From NCBI RefSeq assembly GCF_003173755.1, contig NZ_CP029553.1, positions 2,740,501 through 2,804,500 on the forward strand: a DNA stretch of 64,000 bases, in the 5' to 3' direction. The notes beneath the pieces are model-generated. The model saw only the letters and a list, made by a program, of their open reading frames with translations. It did not search any database and was not told where the DNA came from. Of this stretch, positions 18,381 through 27,023 are shown in pieces; position 1 is the stretch's first letter; the number at the start of each line of letters is the position of its first letter. The stretch is from Methylobacterium terrae. GTDB lineage: Bacteria; Pseudomonadota; Alphaproteobacteria; Rhizobiales; Beijerinckiaceae. The position numbers and the translations under genes were made by a program.

Positions 18381-20297
18381 GTGATCGCACGCCCCCTCAC
18401 TCGCCGCGCCGCCCTCGCCCTCTTGAGCCTCGCCGCCCTGCCGGCAGAGTCCCACACGTCGCCGGCCCGCGCGCAAGGAGCGCCCTCAGGCGGCGGTGCC
18501 GCGCCCTCCGGCGACGGCTGGCGCCACGGCCTGTCGCTCCTCGGCGAGCCGAAATACCCGGCGGGCTTCACGCATTTCGACTACGCCGACCCGAACGCCC
18601 CGAAGGGGGGCCTGGTGCGCTTCGGCTCGCAGGGGTCGTACGACAACTTCAACATCGTGGTCGCCGGGCTGAAGGGCGACCTCGAGAGCCAGGTCTCGCT
18701 GATCTACGACACCCTGCTGGCCCAGGCCCAGGACGAGCCCTCGACCTATTACGGCCTCTTGGCCGAGGCGGTGCGGCCGGCCGAGGATCTCGGCAGCGTC
18801 GTCTACCGCCTGCGGCCGGAGGCACGCTGGCACGACGGCAAGCCGGTGACGGCCGACGACGTGGTGTTCTCCTTCGGCGTGCTGAAGGAGAACAGCCCGC
18901 AATACGCCGCCTACTACCACAACGTGACGAAGGCCGAGGTGGTGGGCCCGCACGAGGTCCGCTTCACCTTCTCGGAGACCGGCAACCGCGAGTTGCCCCA
19001 GATCGTCGGCCAGTTCCCGGTGCTGCCCAAGCACTGGTGGGAGGGCAAGGACGCCTCGGGCAAGACCCGCAACCCGACCGAGACGACGCTGGAGATCCCG
19101 CTCGGCTCGGGCCCCTACCGGCTCGCCCGGTTCGAGGCCGGCCGCACCGCCGCCTACGAGCGGGTGCCGGATTACTGGGGCCGCGACCTCGCCGTGAACC
19201 GCGGCACCAACAACTTCGACACCCAGCGCGCCGAGTATTTTCGCGATGCGACGGTGATGATCGAGGCGTTCAAGGCCGACCAGTTCGACTGGCGCACCGA
19301 GAACATCGCCCGCAACTGGGCCACCGCCTATGACGGCTTCCCGGCGGTGCGCGAGGGCCGGATCGTCAAGGAGGAGTTCCCGCAGGCCGGCATGGGCATC
19401 ATGCAGGCCTTTACCCTCAACCTGCGGCGCAAGAAATTCGCCGACGAGCGGGTGCGCCGGGCCTTCAACCTCGCCTTCGACTTCGAGGAGATGAACCGCA
19501 CCCTGTTCTACGGGCTCTACAAGCGGGTCGATTCGTACTTCTTCGGCACCGAGCTGGCCTCGTCCGGCCTGCCGGAGGGCCGCGAGCGGGCGATCCTCGA
19601 GAGCGTCAAGGACAAGGTGCCTCCTTCCGTCTTCACCACGCCCTACAGGAACCCGGTCAACGGCAGCCCCGAGGCGGTGCGCGCCAACCTGCGCGAGGCG
19701 GTGCGCCTGTTCCAGGAGGCAGGCTACGAGATCCGCGGCAACCAGATGGTCGAGAAGGCGAGCGGCCAGCCCTTCACGGTCGAGTTCCTCGGCTACGACA
19801 ACTCGGCCGAGCGGGTGGTGCTGCCCTACCGCGCCGTCCTGGAGCGGATCGGCCTCAAGGTGTCGTTGCGGGTGGTCGATCCGGCCCAGTACCAGAACCT
19901 CGCCCGCAGCTTCGACTTCGACGCGCTCGCGCTGAGCTCGTGGCCCGAATCGCTCTCGCCCGGCAACGAGCAGCGCGACTTCTGGGGATCGGCCGCCGCC
20001 GACCGGCCGGGCTCGCGCAACCTCGCGGGCATCAAGGATCCGGGCGTCGACGCGCTGATCGACAAGGTGATCTATGCCGGCGACCGCGAGGAGCTGGTGG
20101 CGGCGACCCGGGCACTGGACCGGGTGCTGCTCGCCCGCAACTACGTCGTGCCGCAATGGTCCTCGAACGTGTCCCGGACCCTGCGCTGGAACCGCTTCGG
20201 CCACCCGGCGGTGCTGCCGAAATACGGCGCCTCGGGCTTCCCGACGACCTGGTGGTACGATCAGGCGCTGACCGCCAAGACCGGGGCGGCGCGGTGA
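18381..20297 (+). CDS. YejA-like solute-binding protein 1
   Basis: 638 residues, family 5 binding protein of the YejA (microcin C/oligopeptide) branch. It has a Tat-like export signal, PLTRRAALALLSLAAL. The mature start is HGLSLLGEPKYPAGFTHFDY, followed by PNAPKGG and FDNFN-like sequence (YDNFNIV). Long-branch hallmarks include PEARWHDGKPVTADDV and YFRDATVMIEAFKADQFDWR. The GTG at 18381 follows CCGGAGG. Its stop overlaps the next gene's ATG by one base. YejA proteins bind short peptides or peptide-like antibiotics; the ligand here is unknown. Confidence 0.9.
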   Translation: MIARPLTRRAALALLSLAALPAESHTSPARAQGAPSGGGAAPSGDGWRHGLSLLGEPKYPAGFTHFDYADPNAPKGGLVRFGSQGSYDNFNIVVAGLKGDLESQVSLIYDTLLAQAQDEPSTYYGLLAEAVRPAEDLGSVVYRLRPEARWHDGKPVTADDVVFSFGVLKENSPQYAAYYHNVTKAEVVGPHEVRFTFSETGNRELPQIVGQFPVLPKHWWEGKDASGKTRNPTETTLEIPLGSGPYRLARFEAGRTAAYERVPDYWGRDLAVNRGTNNFDTQRAEYFRDATVMIEAFKADQFDWRTENIARNWATAYDGFPAVREGRIVKEEFPQAGMGIMQAFTLNLRRKKFADERVRRAFNLAFDFEEMNRTLFYGLYKRVDSYFFGTELASSGLPEGRERAILESVKDKVPPSVFTTPYRNPVNGSPEAVRANLREAVRLFQEAGYEIRGNQMVEKASGQPFTVEFLGYDNSAERVVLPYRAVLERIGLKVSLRVVDPAQYQNLARSFDFDALALSSWPESLSPGNEQRDFWGSAAADRPGSRNLAGIKDPGVDALIDKVIYAGDREELVAATRALDRVLLARNYVVPQWSSNVSRTLRWNRFGHPAVLPKYGASGFPTTWWYDQALTAKTGAAR

Positions 20298-22138
20298 TGC
20301 GCCGGCGCAGCTTCCTTGCGGCAAGCGGGGCGGCCCTGCTGGCCGCCCGCGTCCCGGCCTTCGCGCAATCGGCCGAGCGCCACGGCCTGTCGAGCTTCGG
20401 CGACCTGAGATACCCGGCCGGCTTTCCGCGCTTCGATTACGTCGAGCCGCTGGCGCCGAAGGGCGGCACCTTCTCGGCGCAGCTCTCGACCACCACCGGC
20501 AACCAGGCCTTCGAGACCTTCAACACCCTCAACATCTACGTGCTGAAGGGCGACGGCGCCGCCGGCATGGACCTGACCTTCGACAGCCTGATGGTCCGGG
20601 CCCTCGACGAGCCGGACGCCCTCTACGGTCTCGTCGCCCGCGGGGTGACGATCAGCGAGGACGGCCTGTCCTACCGGTTCTCCTTGCGGCCCCAGGCACG
20701 GTTCCACGACGGCTCGCGGCTCACCGCCCGCGACGTCGCCTTCTCGATCGCGACGCTGAAGGAGAAGGGCCATCCGCGGATCGCCGCGGTCCTGCGCGAC
20801 GTCGCCGGGGTCAGCCCGGAGGGCGACGACGCCGTGGTGGTGCGCTTCGCCCCCGGCCGCAGCCGCGACCTGCCGCTGATCGTCGCCGAACTGCCGATCT
20901 TCTCCGAGGCCTATTACCGCGGCCGCGACTTCGAGGCCTCGACGCTCGAGCCCCCCCTCGCCTCCGGGCCCTACCGGGTGGCCCGCTTCGAGGTCGGGCG
21001 CTTCATCGCCTTCGAGCGCGTGGCGGATTACTGGGGCGCCGACCTGCCGGTCACGATCGGCCAGAACAATTTCGGCGAGATCCGCTACGAGTATTTTCGC
21101 GATCGCGACGTCGCGTTCGAAGCGTTCAAGGCCGGCACCTTCACCTGGCGCGAGGAGTTCACCGCCCGGGTCTGGGCCACCGGCTACGACTTCCCGGCCG
21201 CGCAGGAAGGCCGCGTCAGGCGCGAGACGGTGCCGGATGCCACGCCGTCCGGCACGCAGGGCTGGTTCCTCAACGCCCGCCGTCCGGTCTTCCGCGACCC
21301 CCGCATCCGCGAGGCGATCGGGCTCGCCTTCGACTTCGAGTGGTCGAACCAGAACCTGATGTACGGCGCCTACAGGCGCACCGCCTCGTTCTTCGAGAAT
21401 TCCGACCTGAAGGCGGAGGGGATGCCCGCGCAGGCGGAACTCGCGCTCCTCGAACCGTTCCGAGGAAAGGTCCCCGACGAGGTGTTCGGCGAGCCGTGGT
21501 CGCCGCCGCGCTCGGACGGGTCGGGCCAGGACCGGGCGCTGCTGCGCCGGGCCGACACGCTGCTGCGCCAGGCCGGCTGCACCCGCGACGGCGGGGTGAT
21601 GAAGCTGCCGGACGGCCAGCCGCTCGCCTTCGAGTTCCTGGATTCCTCGCCGGTCTTCCAGCCGCTCCTGCAATCCTACATCAAGAACCTGAGCCTCCTC
21701 GGCATCCGGGCGAGCTCGCGCCTCGTCGACGCGGCGCAGTACCAGGCGCGGCTCAAGGACTTCGACTTCGACGTGGTGTCGTCGCGCTTCGGCGGCTCCG
21801 TGACCCCGGGCGCAGCCCTGCGCGAGGTCTATGGCAGCCGTGCCGCCAAGCTGCCGGGCTCGCAGAACCTCGCCGGGATTGAGAACCCGGCCGTCGACGC
21901 GATGCTCGACCGCATCGCCGACGCCGCGTCGCGGGCTGAGCTCACCACCGCCTGCCGGGCGCTCGACCGGGTCCTGCGCGCCGGGCGCTACTGGGTGCCG
22001 ATGTGGTACGGCGCCACCCACCGCCTCGCCCTGTGGGACCTCTACGGCCGCCCGCGCGAGCTGCCGAGATACGGCCTCGGCGTCCCGACCCTGTGGTGGC
22101 ACGACGCCGAGAAGGCGCGAAGGATCGGACGGACCTGA
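20297..22138 (+). CDS. YejA-like solute-binding protein 2
   Basis: 613 residues, paralogous to the preceding gene. It carries MRRRSFLAASGAALLAA (Tat-like signal), HGLSSFGDLRYPAGFPRFDY, PLAPKGGTF, and YEYFRDRDVAFEAFKAGTFTWR. The two proteins align along their whole length by eye. The ATG at 20297 overlaps the previous stop (TGATG), so they are translationally coupled. A hairpin follows, then the YejB-like permease. Two binding proteins sharing one permease would widen substrate range. Confidence 0.91.
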   Translation: MRRRSFLAASGAALLAARVPAFAQSAERHGLSSFGDLRYPAGFPRFDYVEPLAPKGGTFSAQLSTTTGNQAFETFNTLNIYVLKGDGAAGMDLTFDSLMVRALDEPDALYGLVARGVTISEDGLSYRFSLRPQARFHDGSRLTARDVAFSIATLKEKGHPRIAAVLRDVAGVSPEGDDAVVVRFAPGRSRDLPLIVAELPIFSEAYYRGRDFEASTLEPPLASGPYRVARFEVGRFIAFERVADYWGADLPVTIGQNNFGEIRYEYFRDRDVAFEAFKAGTFTWREEFTARVWATGYDFPAAQEGRVRRETVPDATPSGTQGWFLNARRPVFRDPRIREAIGLAFDFEWSNQNLMYGAYRRTASFFENSDLKAEGMPAQAELALLEPFRGKVPDEVFGEPWSPPRSDGSGQDRALLRRADTLLRQAGCTRDGGVMKLPDGQPLAFEFLDSSPVFQPLLQSYIKNLSLLGIRASSRLVDAAQYQARLKDFDFDVVSSRFGGSVTPGAALREVYGSRAAKLPGSQNLAGIENPAVDAMLDRIADAASRAELTTACRALDRVLRAGRYWVPMWYGATHRLALWDLYGRPRELPRYGLGVPTLWWHDAEKARRIGRT

Positions 22139-22172
22139 GCGAAGGGCCGGGAGCCCGCTCCCGGCCCTTCGC
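22139..22172 (+). terminator. Intercistronic hairpin before yejB-like gene
   Basis: A 15-bp perfect stem (22139-22153 with 22158-22172) begins just after the second binding-protein stop, without a T-run. In a binding-protein/permease operon such a hairpin often protects the upstream message, giving more binding protein than permease. It may be that rather than a full terminator. Confidence 0.5.
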
Positions 22173-22240
22173 GACAAGCCCGCGCGGCGCTTGAGCGAAG
22201 CCGGGTTCCGCATCGCGAAGCAATCCACCGGAAACCGACC

Positions 22241-23347
22241 ATGGCCGCCTACCTCGTCCGTCGCCTGCTCCTGATGATCCCGACGATTCTCGGGATCATG
22301 CTGATCTCGTTCGTGATCGTGCAGTTCGCCCCCGGCGGGCCGGTCGAGCGGGTGCTCGCCCAGCTCCAGGGCCAGAACACCGCGATGTCCCGGGTCACCG
22401 GCGGCGGCGGCGACCTCGCCGGCCGCGGCGGCACCGCGCAGGCCGGGGGAGGAGAGACGAACTCCCGCTACCGCGGCGCGCAGGGCCTCGACCCGGCGTT
22501 CATCAAGCGGCTGGAGCAGCAATTCGGCTTCGACAAGCCGGCGCCCGAGCGCTTCCTGAAGATGCTGTGGGACTATGCCCGCTTCGATTTTGGCAAGAGC
22601 TATTTTCGCGACGTCTCGGTGCTGCAGCTCATCCGCGAGAAGCTGCCGGTCTCGATCAGCTTAGGCCTTTGGATGACGCTGATCTCCTACGCGATCTCGA
22701 TCCCGCTCGGGATCCGCAAGGCGGTGCGGGACGGCTCGCCCTTCGACGTCTGGACCTCCGGCGTCGTCATCGTCGGCTACGCCATCCCGGGCTTCCTGTT
22801 CGCGATCCTGCTGATCGTGCTGCTGGCCGGCGGCTCGTTCCTGCAGATCTTTCCGTTGCGCGGCCTGACCAGCGAGGGCTGGTCGCACTTCCCCATATGG
22901 CAGAAGGTGACCGACTACCTCTGGCACATCACCCTGCCGATCGTCGCCATGGCGATCGGCGCCTTCGCGACCTCGACGTTGCTCACCAAGAACTCGTTCC
23001 TCGACGAGATCCGCAAGCAATACGTGCTGACCGCGCGGATGAAGGGCCTGTCCGAGCGCCAGGTGCTCTACGGCCACGTTTTTCGCAATGCGATGCTGAT
23101 CGTGGTGGCGGGCTTCCCGGGCGCGTTCATCTCGGCGTTCTTCGCCGGCTCGCTCCTGATCGAGACCATCTTCAGCCTCGACGGGCTCGGGCTGCTCTCG
23201 TTCGAATCGATCGTGAACCGCGACTACCCGGTGGTGTTCGCCAACCTCTACATCTTCTCGCTGCTGGGCCTCGTGGTGAACCTGATCTCCGACCTGACCT
23301 ACAGCTGGATCGACCCCAGGATCGATTTCGAGGCGAGGGCGGCCTGA
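22241..23347 (+). CDS. YejB-like ABC transporter permease
   Basis: 368 residues. It opens [20 protein letters not shown], and an extended periplasmic loop (residues ~45-85, Gly-rich) is typical of YejB. The EAA motif is [21 protein letters not shown], and it ends [17 protein letters not shown]. The partner YejE permease and YejF ATPase normally follow, but the next genes are on the opposite strand and unrelated. To work it must borrow those subunits from elsewhere in the genome. Confidence 0.92.
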   Translation: MAAYLVRRLLLMIPTILGIMLISFVIVQFAPGGPVERVLAQLQGQNTAMSRVTGGGGDLAGRGGTAQAGGGETNSRYRGAQGLDPAFIKRLEQQFGFDKPAPERFLKMLWDYARFDFGKSYFRDVSVLQLIREKLPVSISLGLWMTLISYAISIPLGIRKAVRDGSPFDVWTSGVVIVGYAIPGFLFAILLIVLLAGGSFLQIFPLRGLTSEGWSHFPIWQKVTDYLWHITLPIVAMAIGAFATSTLLTKNSFLDEIRKQYVLTARMKGLSERQVLYGHVFRNAMLIVVAGFPGAFISAFFAGSLLIETIFSLDGLGLLSFESIVNRDYPVVFANLYIFSLLGLVVNLISDLTYSWIDPRIDFEARAA

Positions 23348-23387
23348 GCCCGATCCGGGCGGCAGGCGGCCCCGGCCGTGACGGAAA

Positions 23388-23441
23388 GGAGCGCCGCGCC
23401 AGGACCCGCCCGGGACGGGGCGGGCATCGGCGCGGCGCTCC
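23388..23441. terminator. Bidirectional hairpin, yejB-like / DMT genes
   Basis: GGAGCGCCGCGCC (23388-23400) pairs perfectly with 23429-23441. The loop can itself fold (CCCGCCCGGGACGGGGCGGG). It sits between convergent stops, so it probably ends both transcripts. Confidence 0.55.
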
Positions 23442-23442
23442 G

Positions 23443-24369
23443 TCAGAACACCGAGATCAGCACGATCCCGCCGATCATCAGGGCGGCGCCGAGGAGTCGC
23501 GGCGGGCCGGCCTTGACCTGGCGCATGCCGAGCCAGCCGAAATGGTCGAGCGCGACCGAGGTCAGGAGGTTCGCGGTGATGAGCAGCCCGTTGAGGGCGC
23601 CGGCCCCGACCTTGTCGACGAAGAGGAGGCCGGCGAACACCGCGACGGCACCGGTGAGGCCGGCGAGGGGCATCCACCAGCGCACCCCCGCCAGATCCTG
23701 GCGGGTCGGCAGCGGGGTCGGCTTCAGCAGGACCATCAGCGCGAAGGCGAAGACGACCGGCACGAACGACACCGTGGCGGCGAGCCACGGATTGACCAGC
23801 GCCCCGCGCAGCTGCGCGTTCCAGACCACGCCGATCGCCATCAGCGCACCGGCGACGAGGATGAACGGATAGAGGAGCTTGCCGCTCATGCCATGGCTCT
23901 CGCCCTCGTCCTTCTTCCCCGCCGTACGGGCGATGAACACGACGCCGGCCGCCATCAGGAGCCCGCCGAGCCAGGGCAGCGGCTTGAAGCCGGCGGCCTG
24001 GAGACCGAACAGGCCGAACGCGTCGAGGGCGAGCGAGGTGATGATGTTGGCGGTGAGCGTCAGGCCGTTGAAGGGTCCTGCCCCGACCTTGTCGATGAAG
24101 GCGAGCCCGCCGAACACCGCGACCGCGCCGGCCAGGCCCCCGAGGGGCGCGTACCAGGGCATCTTCGACAGGGTCTCGAGGCTCGGCAGCGGCGTCGGCA
24201 TCACCAGGAACAGGGTGACGAAGACGAACACGATCGGCAGGAACGACACCGTGGCGGCGAGCCACGGATTGACCATCCGGCCGCGCAGCTGCGCGTTCAT
24301 CGCGTTGCCGAGTGCCTGCAGCGCACCGGCCACCAGGATGAAGGGATAGAGGAGCGCGGCGATCGACAC
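23443..24369 (-). CDS. DMT transporter with two tandem DUF606/YdcZ-like repeats
   Basis: 308 residues, about ten membrane helices. The protein is an internal duplication. Residues ~5-150 and ~165-308 both contain LLYPFILVAGAL, NAQLRG followed by VNPWLAATVSF, TPLP, and KVGAG with NGL and TAN nearby. Single DUF606 proteins are ~150 residues, so this is a fused pair, probably of opposite or dual topology. The two halves are joined by a short charged linker (GKKDEGESHG). It starts 33 bp after the ArsB-like gene and may be cotranscribed. The substrate is unknown. Confidence 0.82.
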   Translation of the reverse strand: MSIAALLYPFILVAGALQALGNAMNAQLRGRMVNPWLAATVSFLPIVFVFVTLFLVMPTPLPSLETLSKMPWYAPLGGLAGAVAVFGGLAFIDKVGAGPFNGLTLTANIITSLALDAFGLFGLQAAGFKPLPWLGGLLMAAGVVFIARTAGKKDEGESHGMSGKLLYPFILVAGALMAIGVVWNAQLRGALVNPWLAATVSFVPVVFAFALMVLLKPTPLPTRQDLAGVRWWMPLAGLTGAVAVFAGLLFVDKVGAGALNGLLITANLLTSVALDHFGWLGMRQVKAGPPRLLGAALMIGGIVLISVF

Positions 24370-24402
24370 GGGGGGACAGCCTTCCGTTCGTGGGGTTCGG
24401 GG

Positions 24403-25674
24403 TCAGACGAGGAGAAGTCCGGCCAAGGCCAGGATCAGGGCCGGCGGCATCACCAGCGCGCCGAGCTTGAGGAAGCTCCAGAAGCTCACGTCCTGGCCTT
24501 CGCGCCGGATCGCGGTGAGCCACAGGATGGTGGCGAGCGAGCCGGTGACCGAGAGGTTGGGCCCGAGATCGACGCCGATCAGCACCGCGCCCGCGACCTT
24601 CTCGGGCACGTGCGCGGCCTGCACCGCCGCGCCCGCGATCAGGCCAGCCGGCAGGTTGTTGACGAGGTTGCAGGCGACCGCGATCAGCGCTCCCGCGCCC
24701 CAGGCGGTCTCGGTAGGCGCAGTCGTCGCGGCCTGCTTCAGGGCGTCGGCGATCATCGCCAGCACGCCGGTCTTCTCCAGCGCCTCGACCAGCACGAACA
24801 GGCCGGCGACGAGCGGCAGCACGCTCCAGGACACATCCTTGACGACCTCGAGCGCGCCACGGCCCTTGCGGAGGACCAGCACGATCAGCGTGGTGGCCAG
24901 CCCCGCGACGAAGGTCGGCAGGCCGAGATCGCGCCCGAGGGCCGAGGCGCCGATCAGCACCGCGCCCGTCGCCACGATGCCGAGGCCGGCCACAATCCCG
25001 GTGCGGGAGAGCGAGGCGGTCTCGACCTCGGTGGCGACATTCTGCTCCCGCAGGGTCCCGTTCTGGGTCAGCCGCAGGACGAGGTAGGTCGCCCCGACGG
25101 CGAGAACCGACGGCAGCGCGAACAGGGCGAGCCACCGGGTCAGCGGCGGCATGTGTTCGGCGAAGACCACGAGGTTGGCCGGGTTCGAGATCGGCAGCAC
25201 GAACGAGGCGGCGTTGGCGATGAAGGCGCAGATGAACAGGTACGGCAGGGGGTTCTCGACCTTGGCGGCGCGGGTCGCGGCGTAGACCGCCGGCGTCAGC
25301 ACCACCGCGCAGGCGTCGTTCGACAGGAACACCGTGACGACCGTGCCGACGAGGTAGACGAGGGTGAAGAGCCGCGTCGCCGAGCCCTTGGCGGTGCGCA
25401 CCGCGATGCCGGCGAGCCAGTCGAACAGGCCCTCCTTCCGGGCGACCTCCGACATCAGCATCATGCCGACGAGGAACAGGTAGACGTCGGTGCCCTTGAG
25501 CACGCCCTCCCAGGCGGTGCCGGCCGGGAGCAGGCCGAGAACGACCAGCGCGAGGGCGCCCGCCACCGCCCAGATCGCCTCCGGCCAGGAGAACGGGCGC
25601 ACGATCACGCCGAGGGTGGCGAGGGCGGCGATCGCCCAGGTCGCGAGGTTGGGGCTGAGCATCAGCGCGGCCAT
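24403..25674 (-). CDS. ArsB-like arsenite/anion antiporter family protein
   Basis: 423 residues, 10-12 helices, ArsB/NhaD superfamily. Seen: VFLSNDACAVVLTPAVYA, NAASFVLPISNPANLVVF and NLVNNLPAGLIAGAAV with LGPNLSVTGSLATILWL, the paired re-entrant motifs of arsenite pumps. No arsR, arsC or arsH is beside it, so arsenite as substrate is a family-level guess. The next gene downstream is the DMT transporter. Confidence 0.85.
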   Translation of the reverse strand: MAALMLSPNLATWAIAALATLGVIVRPFSWPEAIWAVAGALALVVLGLLPAGTAWEGVLKGTDVYLFLVGMMLMSEVARKEGLFDWLAGIAVRTAKGSATRLFTLVYLVGTVVTVFLSNDACAVVLTPAVYAATRAAKVENPLPYLFICAFIANAASFVLPISNPANLVVFAEHMPPLTRWLALFALPSVLAVGATYLVLRLTQNGTLREQNVATEVETASLSRTGIVAGLGIVATGAVLIGASALGRDLGLPTFVAGLATTLIVLVLRKGRGALEVVKDVSWSVLPLVAGLFVLVEALEKTGVLAMIADALKQAATTAPTETAWGAGALIAVACNLVNNLPAGLIAGAAVQAAHVPEKVAGAVLIGVDLGPNLSVTGSLATILWLTAIRREGQDVSFWSFLKLGALVMPPALILALAGLLLV

Positions 25675-25758
25675 GGGGGAAGAAGTCCTGTCGTCACGGT
25701 CGGGAGGGGATGGGGGAAAGGGTGTCGGGTCGGATGATCGGTGTTCGCTGCCATCCCG

Positions 25759-25879
25759 CCCACGACCTCACCCCGAGGTGCGAACGGAGCGAGCCTCGAA
25801 GGAGGAATCCAGGAATCGGCGAGACTTCTGGAGACCTCCGTCGAGGCTGCCTTGCAGCACCTCAGGATAAGGTCGTGGG
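25759..25879. repeat. Dispersed inverted-repeat element (~121 bp)
   Basis: The arms CCCACGACCTCACCCCGAGG... and its near-complement at 25857-25879 match except for about four bases over 23 bp. An inner pair (GCCTCGAAGGAGG with CCTCCGTCGAGGC) also folds. The sequence resembles a repeat I recognise from Methylobacterium intergenic regions. It sits between the ArsB-like gene's promoter side and the end of the metallophosphoesterase gene. Confidence 0.65.
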
Positions 25880-25921
25880 TGGGACGAGTGTGAACATCGG
25901 CGGGCTGGGGAGTTCCCGCCC

Positions 25922-27013
25922 TCACCATTGCCGCCCGTTGCGGTTCGGCCCGAGCTGCGTCCCCAGGAGGCCTCGGCCGGGCCAGGCGCCGAGCGCGTCG
26001 GCGTCGCTGCCAATCCCGCGGGAGCCCGGCAGGCCGTCCGGGTCGGTCGCCGGCTCGATGACGTCCGTATCCTCGGCCCCCGCAGCCTTCGCCCGCACGG
26101 CGATCGTCCGGGCGCCGGCCGGCCACGTCACCCTGGCCTCGTGGCAACGCGCGCCCTCGGGCCGCGCCATCGGCTGCCACGGTCCGTCGTCGATCCGGAA
26201 CGCGACGGCGTCGGCCGGCCCCAGCACCAAGGCGCGCAGGGTGAAGCGCTCGCCGACGACGTGACCGGCATCGTGGGCGAGGCGCCGGTCGGCCGGCGCC
26301 GTGACGAGGACGAACGGCCAGGGCCGGGCCAGCTCCTTGAAGCGCCAGCTCACCACCCCGCCGTCGAGGGCCGCCACCGCGTAGCCGACCGGGCCCTCCT
26401 CGATCTGGCCGGTGGAGCGCGTCGCCGCGTAGACGGTGCGGCCGTCATTGGCGAGCTCGTTGTAGTGGGTGTGGCCCATCTCGACGAGGCGCACCGGCCC
26501 GCGATGGACGAGGTCGGCGACGCGCGCCGCCTCGCCCTCGCCCCTCAGGTCGGCGGGGTAGCCGTGCATGAACAGGGCGCAGTCCGAGCCCCCGGCGCGC
26601 TCCAGCTCGGCGGCGAGCCAGGCGACCTGATCGGGCCCGAGACGGAAATCCGGCCCGCCCGAGCCCGGCCCGCACATGTCGAGGAACAGGCAGCGCACGC
26701 CCTGCACGTCCACGGCGTAGGGCAGGCGGGGCACGTCGAGCCCGGCGTAGAAGGCGTCGAGCCCCCCGCCCTCCACGTCGTGGTCGCCGGTGATGACGTG
26801 GACGGGGAGACGGAGCCGGTCGAGGCCCGCCCGCACCAGGGCGTATTGCTCGGGGCGACCGTGATCGGCGTTGTCCCCGGGCAAGAAGACGAAGTCGAGC
26901 CCGTCGACCTCGTTCAGCTGCGCAACGATCGCCGAGAAGTCGCGGGCGTTGTCGGTCTCCGCCCCGGTCAGGTGCAGGTCGCCGATATGCGCGAAGGCGA
27001 GGGGGGCGGTCAC
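25922..27013 (-). CDS. Calcineurin-like metallophosphoesterase
   Basis: 363 residues. The dinuclear metal motifs are in order: GDLHL (D-x-H, near residue 12), PGDNADHG, TGDHD (in place of GNHD), MHGYP and GHTHYNE. The last ~120 residues form a beta-rich tail (RIDDGPWQPM, TIAVRAKAAGAED) that may be an Ig-like substrate or surface module. No signal peptide is evident. It lies 10 bp after the MFS gene on the same strand. It probably hydrolyses a phosphomono- or diester; the substrate is unknown. Confidence 0.87.
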   Translation of the reverse strand: MTAPLAFAHIGDLHLTGAETDNARDFSAIVAQLNEVDGLDFVFLPGDNADHGRPEQYALVRAGLDRLRLPVHVITGDHDVEGGGLDAFYAGLDVPRLPYAVDVQGVRCLFLDMCGPGSGGPDFRLGPDQVAWLAAELERAGGSDCALFMHGYPADLRGEGEAARVADLVHRGPVRLVEMGHTHYNELANDGRTVYAATRSTGQIEEGPVGYAVAALDGGVVSWRFKELARPWPFVLVTAPADRRLAHDAGHVVGERFTLRALVLGPADAVAFRIDDGPWQPMARPEGARCHEARVTWPAGARTIAVRAKAAGAEDTDVIEPATDPDGLPGSRGIGSDADALGAWPGRGLLGTQLGPNRNGRQW

Positions 27014-27023
27014 GGGCAGATTC

